A stretch of 64,000 nt of DNA from an uncultured Eubacteriales bacterium (GTDB lineage: Bacteria; Bacillota; Clostridia; Oscillospirales; Acutalibacteraceae), in NCBI GenBank assembly GCA_934457415.1, contig CAKSHM010000008.1, positions 47,915-111,914 on the forward strand, given 5' to 3'. Shown piece after piece: positions 60,575-64,000 of this stretch (within the stretch, counting starts at the first letter, position 1; the number at the start of each line of letters is the position of its first letter). Made by a program: the position numbers and the translations under genes. The notes beneath the pieces are model-generated. The model was not told the DNA's origin. It was given only the letters and a program-made list of their open reading frames with translations, and made no database searches.

Positions 60575-63500
60575 TTATTTTAAAAGCCAAGCCTTTAATA
60601 AAGCATAATCGTTTTCGTCAATCACATTGTCCTTATTTAGGTCGGCGTCAATGCTTACAGATGCTGTTTCTTTGTTAAGATATTCGTTTACATAAACAAG
60701 GTCACAAATATTAACCTTTCCGTCGCAGTTGGCGTCTCCGGAAATACCGGTGATTGTTTCTACAAGTAAAGCTTCGCTTGCCTCACTTGAAAGAGCGTTT
60801 TCTGTAGCGGCTTTTCTCTGATAGAAGGTATAGGTTTTACCTGCTTCAAAAGTAAATTCATTTGAAGTCTGCCAGCCGTTAATTCCGTCGGTATACTCAT
60901 ATCCTGAAATATACTTAAGGGTGATTTTGCCGTTAGCCTTGCTCACAAGCTCAGGTTTTTCAGGTGCCTGCTGTTCGGATAACGCACTTCCCCAAACACC
61001 GATTTCACGGGGATATGAGTTTTTGCCGGATGTACTTGAGTTGCCCTCTAAAACCTTTACGGCAATATATCTTGCAATCGGTTCTTTACCGGAATCAAAT
61101 GCAATAGTCTGAATAAATGATGTCTGAGATTTATCTGATGAATTAAAAGTTACTGCTTCATGATTAAAAATCAAATTTGAAGAATCAAATAAGCTGTCAT
61201 CATCATTCATTCCTGCATAAACCTCATAAGTAGCCTCACCTGCCCAATACGGATTCTCCTGAGCAAATGCAAATCTATTGATTTTTGTCAGCTTACCGAA
61301 ATCATAAATAACATAACCATTTTTGGAAATACCGAGAGTTGTTCCATAATTCGGATTATCGACCGCTCCGTTTGTTAAAGTTCCGTATATCTCTTCGCTT
61401 GTATTGCTTCCAACAATAAGAGCGCTGCTGTTATCAAGAGGCTTTTTATTTAACAAAACGCTTTGGGACCAATCGGCTACATCTTTGCCAAACTGAGTAA
61501 ATGCGGCTGAATAGCCGTTATTATTACTGTTAATATTCTTTACTTCGCTTTTTTCGCCTGAAACCGTTCTTTCACTTAATGCAAGAACAAGCGGAGTGCT
61601 TGCAGCAGAAGCCTTTTGATTTGTGGTTTCTGCAAGTCTGCGGTAAAAGCTGTAGGTCTTTGTTTCGTTAAGCGCATAGAATGCTGAAGAGGTCTGCCAA
61701 TTCTCGCCGTCCATGCTGTATTCATAACCGGCCTCATGCTTAAGTGTTACAGAGTTTTCAGTTTTTGATTCAAGCTCCGGAGCAGAAGGTGCGGCAGGGG
61801 TTCCCTTATCAGTTGAGATAACTGCAGAAGCTGCTTTGCTCTCAAAAACAGTATCGGTAGCTTTTATACGCTGATAGAAGGTGTAAGGAGTTCCCTGAAG
61901 AAGCCCTTCAAAAACATTGCTGTCCTGCCAGTTCATTCCGTCTTTGGAATACTCATAACCGGATACTGCCTTAAGAGTTACAGAAGTATCTGTAAAGCTA
62001 TCGCAAACCGGTTTAACCGCATTATCTGTGTTAGGAGCTTTAACCTCTCCGAACAATCCGATTTCTTTAAAATAAACATTATTTGTTGTTGCCCATGTGC
62101 AGTTATTTGTAAAGAGAACTCCTAAATATTTTGCCTCGGGTAATTCATAAGAAAAATCAACAATCTGTCCCCAAGAGCCGTAAGCAAGAGTTGAGCCTTC
62201 GGCATTTGCTTCTTCGGCATTTGTTGCTTTGACATCATTAGCTGCATTCCATTCAAAAACCATATTATCAGAATTATATAGAGCATCAACAGTGTCAGCT
62301 AAATAAACCTGATAGCTTGTTTCTATTCCGTATCCGACATTTCCCTGAGCAAAAGCAAATCTGTTTATTCTGGCAATTTTATCTGCGTCAGCAAGCTTAT
62401 AAGTAAGCTTAAGTCCCTTTGCAGATTCGTTGGCACCTCTTAAAACCTGAGTGGTTTTGTCGCCGTCGGTAAGAGCTTCCAAAGCAGACTTCGGCTCGTT
62501 ATACATTACCGTTCCGTTAGGTGTATCAATTGTATCGGTTCCGTTCGCGGAAATAATCGAAACGGCATTATCCTTTGTTAAAAGATTTGTCGATGTTCTG
62601 TTAAATGTTTTATCAAAAACATCGCCCTTAAATGTATCAGGGCCTCTTCCGTAACCCATGGAATCCTTATCGACGGTTACAACCGTGCCAAACTCAGGTG
62701 CGGTAAGAAATGAAGAATGTGTAACACTATAAGGAGTGTTTATAGCATTTGTTACTGCTTCAATAACATTTGGATTATAAGCAGGATGAACAAGCGCAAG
62801 CGTTTCGAGCTCAGAGACATATTCATTTAAGTTAAGCCCTGAAAGCTTTGCAAAATATGTAAGACTTGCAACAAACTGACCCACACCGTCATTAAGATGA
62901 TAGCCTTCATTTGTAAGATTATCACCGATATAGCTTGTTCTTAAATTCTGAACTGCAGTTCCCGTAGGAATTACAAAGTCAACCTTATCCTTAACATGCT
63001 TCTTTGTCATATCCGCAATTGCATTATACATTACAAGCGGATCATAAATTCCCTGAGAATTCAAATATTTTTTAGCTACATAATAATTGTAATAGTCTTT
63101 GTTGTTTACATCAACACGAACCGAATCTTTCTGATCGGACCAAACCATGTTATATCCGATTTTAGCGTTCGGAGCAAGTCTTTTTACATATTCTACGAGA
63201 TTATCAATATAAGGCTCAAATGTTGCCTCTCCGTCTACGCCGTCAAGCTTCTCAATGCCTGCCAATTCGCTTGCCTGCTGAAGCATTACATAATCCCATT
63301 CTTTGGATGTGTCACCGATAATATCTGCGGACTTAGCAGCAGTAGAGGTTCCGAGCTGATTGATTTCTTTCCAAGTTCCGTCCGAATTTTCCCAATAAGA
63401 ATACTGGGCCTCACCTGTCTTTTCAGATGAACTGTCAACAACAGTCTGATTAGCCCATTCCCAATGATATTTAAGGGCACAGCCGCCGTAATAAAGATAA

Positions 63501-63709
63501 CCGATCTTAATATCGGTATATCCGCAGGCTTTTGCAATGTCATATAAATAATACATTGAGTTTCTGCTGAAGCTGTTTCCGAGTGTTAAAACATGAAAGC
63601 TTTTGTCGGCATTTTCGGTAGCTGTACCGGAAACGAAAAAGCTTCCCGTGAATAATGCCGAAACCATCAAGGAAACAGCTATTATTACACTTAAAATTCT
63701 TTTTTTCAT
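60575..63709 (-). CDS. Secreted multidomain dockerin protein with DUF4886/SGNH-like domain
   Basis: 1044 residues. Signal peptide (KKRILSVIIAVSLMVSALFTGSFFVSG), then an SGNH-like DUF4886 domain (residues about 38-320: VLTLGNSFSRNSMYYLYDIAKA, IGYLYYGGCALKYHWEW, GYHLNDGVGQFVASL). Two discoidin-like beta regions share the phrase RFAFAQ (about 440-545 and 790-890). Three fibronectin-like repeats carry GYEYS.DG..WQ and YTFYQR (about 560-635, 640-705, 905-975). The C-terminus is a type I dockerin with two calcium loops, GDANCDGKVNICDL and DADLNKDNVIDENDY. Likely a cellulosome-type or cell-surface enzyme or adhesin acting on plant or mucosal glycans, possibly an esterase. Confidence 0.88.
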   Translation of the reverse strand: MKKRILSVIIAVSLMVSALFTGSFFVSGTATENADKSFHVLTLGNSFSRNSMYYLYDIAKACGYTDIKIGYLYYGGCALKYHWEWANQTVVDSSSEKTGEAQYSYWENSDGTWKEINQLGTSTAAKSADIIGDTSKEWDYVMLQQASELAGIEKLDGVDGEATFEPYIDNLVEYVKRLAPNAKIGYNMVWSDQKDSVRVDVNNKDYYNYYVAKKYLNSQGIYDPLVMYNAIADMTKKHVKDKVDFVIPTGTAVQNLRTSYIGDNLTNEGYHLNDGVGQFVASLTYFAKLSGLNLNEYVSELETLALVHPAYNPNVIEAVTNAINTPYSVTHSSFLTAPEFGTVVTVDKDSMGYGRGPDTFKGDVFDKTFNRTSTNLLTKDNAVSIISANGTDTIDTPNGTVMYNEPKSALEALTDGDKTTQVLRGANESAKGLKLTYKLADADKIARINRFAFAQGNVGYGIETSYQVYLADTVDALYNSDNMVFEWNAANDVKATNAEEANAEGSTLAYGSWGQIVDFSYELPEAKYLGVLFTNNCTWATTNNVYFKEIGLFGEVKAPNTDNAVKPVCDSFTDTSVTLKAVSGYEYSKDGMNWQDSNVFEGLLQGTPYTFYQRIKATDTVFESKAASAVISTDKGTPAAPSAPELESKTENSVTLKHEAGYEYSMDGENWQTSSAFYALNETKTYSFYRRLAETTNQKASAASTPLVLALSERTVSGEKSEVKNINSNNNGYSAAFTQFGKDVADWSQSVLLNKKPLDNSSALIVGSNTSEEIYGTLTNGAVDNPNYGTTLGISKNGYVIYDFGKLTKINRFAFAQENPYWAGEATYEVYAGMNDDDSLFDSSNLIFNHEAVTFNSSDKSQTSFIQTIAFDSGKEPIARYIAVKVLEGNSSTSGKNSYPREIGVWGSALSEQQAPEKPELVSKANGKITLKYISGYEYTDGINGWQTSNEFTFEAGKTYTFYQRKAATENALSSEASEALLVETITGISGDANCDGKVNICDLVYVNEYLNKETASVSIDADLNKDNVIDENDYALLKAWLLK

Positions 63710-63766
63710 ATTATCACCTTTTTCAAAACAGAATTTCGAATTAAAAAATCTAATTTTTTAAGAGAC

Positions 63767-64000
63767 CTATCTCCACGGCGTCCAACCGTCCATAGAGTCT
63801 TTATTCGTATCGCTGCCCTCACCGCTGCCGGAATTGCTTACCGGCTGTGATGACGGTGACGAAGAAGCGGAAACCGAAGATTTTGAAGAATTATCTTTTT
63901 TTACATTTGATTTTGTTTCCTCCGCCTTTGACGGCTCCTTTGCAGGATCAAAATCGTCTATCACAAGACCCTTATCTTCGCTTTCATTGACATCTATTGT
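63767..64000 (-). CDS. C-terminal end of an unrecognised protein (partial)
   Basis: The frame is open from the window edge to the stop at 63767, 77 residues, so the 5' part lies outside. It is low-complexity, very rich in Ser, Lys, Asp and Glu, ending GWTPWR. It looks like a disordered tail of a larger protein; nothing in it identifies the family. The 57 bases before the dockerin start carry the AAAGGTGATAAT ribosome site. Confidence 0.7.
   Translation of the reverse strand, partial: TIDVNESEDKGLVIDDFDPAKEPSKAEETKSNVKKDNSSKSSVSASSSPSSQPVSNSGSGEGSDTNKDSMDGWTPWR

Overview
The window looks like a chromosome segment of an anaerobic, spore-forming, low-to-mid GC Firmicute, most likely an Oscillospirales/Ruminococcaceae-type gut or rumen clostridium. 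The evidence is a SpoIIID gene, the complete [FeFe]-hydrogenase maturase set (HydE, HydG, HydF), a soluble Hdr/Flox redox cluster, a secreted protein with a type I dockerin, Firmicute-style Shine-Dalgarno sites with some GTG/TTG starts, and TTGACA/TATAAT promoters. No full tRNA, rRNA, CRISPR array, transposase or phage gene was seen.

Layout. (1) 1-8.3 kb, minus: a catabolic operon of unknown substrate: sugar isomerase-like protein, GlcD-type flavoprotein, GlcF-like Fe-S protein, class II aldolase, PfkB kinase, IolB-like isomerase, FGGY kinase and EtfB (running off the edge). A divergent RpiR-type regulator (8463-9302) faces it. (2) 9.4-11 kb: a cytoplasmic GH3 enzyme. (3) 11.3-23.4 kb, minus: one long redox operon of malate dehydrogenase, fumarase, HdrB, HdrC, HdrA, MvhD-like protein, three Flox-like subunits and a two-subunit soluble fumarate reductase, followed by two small membrane protein genes. 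Read together it is the reductive branch from oxaloacetate to succinate, with the last step apparently tied to NADH and a flavin-bifurcating Hdr module. (4) 23.7-26 kb: a P-type ATPase. (5) 26.1-32.4 kb, minus: the F1Fo ATP synthase operon, with no separate delta gene but a delta-like domain on the N-terminus of alpha, and a c subunit carrying a signal-peptide-like extension. (6) 32.4-39.2 kb: a YoaK-type membrane protein, a LysR regulator, a lipid kinase, and the hydrogenase maturation operon, preceded by a promoter and a leader with a terminator/antiterminator switch. (7) 39.4-50.3 kb: housekeeping and small genes (NUDIX, TauE, FAD oxidoreductase, enolase, RlmB, MetG, TatD), and a large degenerate P-type ATPase-like protein. 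(8) 50.4-54.6 kb: a polyamine-type ABC transporter operon behind a structured leader. (9) 54.6-64 kb: SpoIIID, cytoplasmic GH94 and GH78 enzymes, a large secreted dockerin protein and the tail of an unrecognised gene.

The observations I rank highest are the P-type ATPase-like pseudoenzyme (44560-47409), the delta-alpha fusion of the ATP synthase (28848-30635), the Hdr-Flox-fumarate reductase operon (12289-23403), and the leader RNA in front of the hydrogenase maturases (35112-35246). All calls are from reading the sequence; no database search was run.
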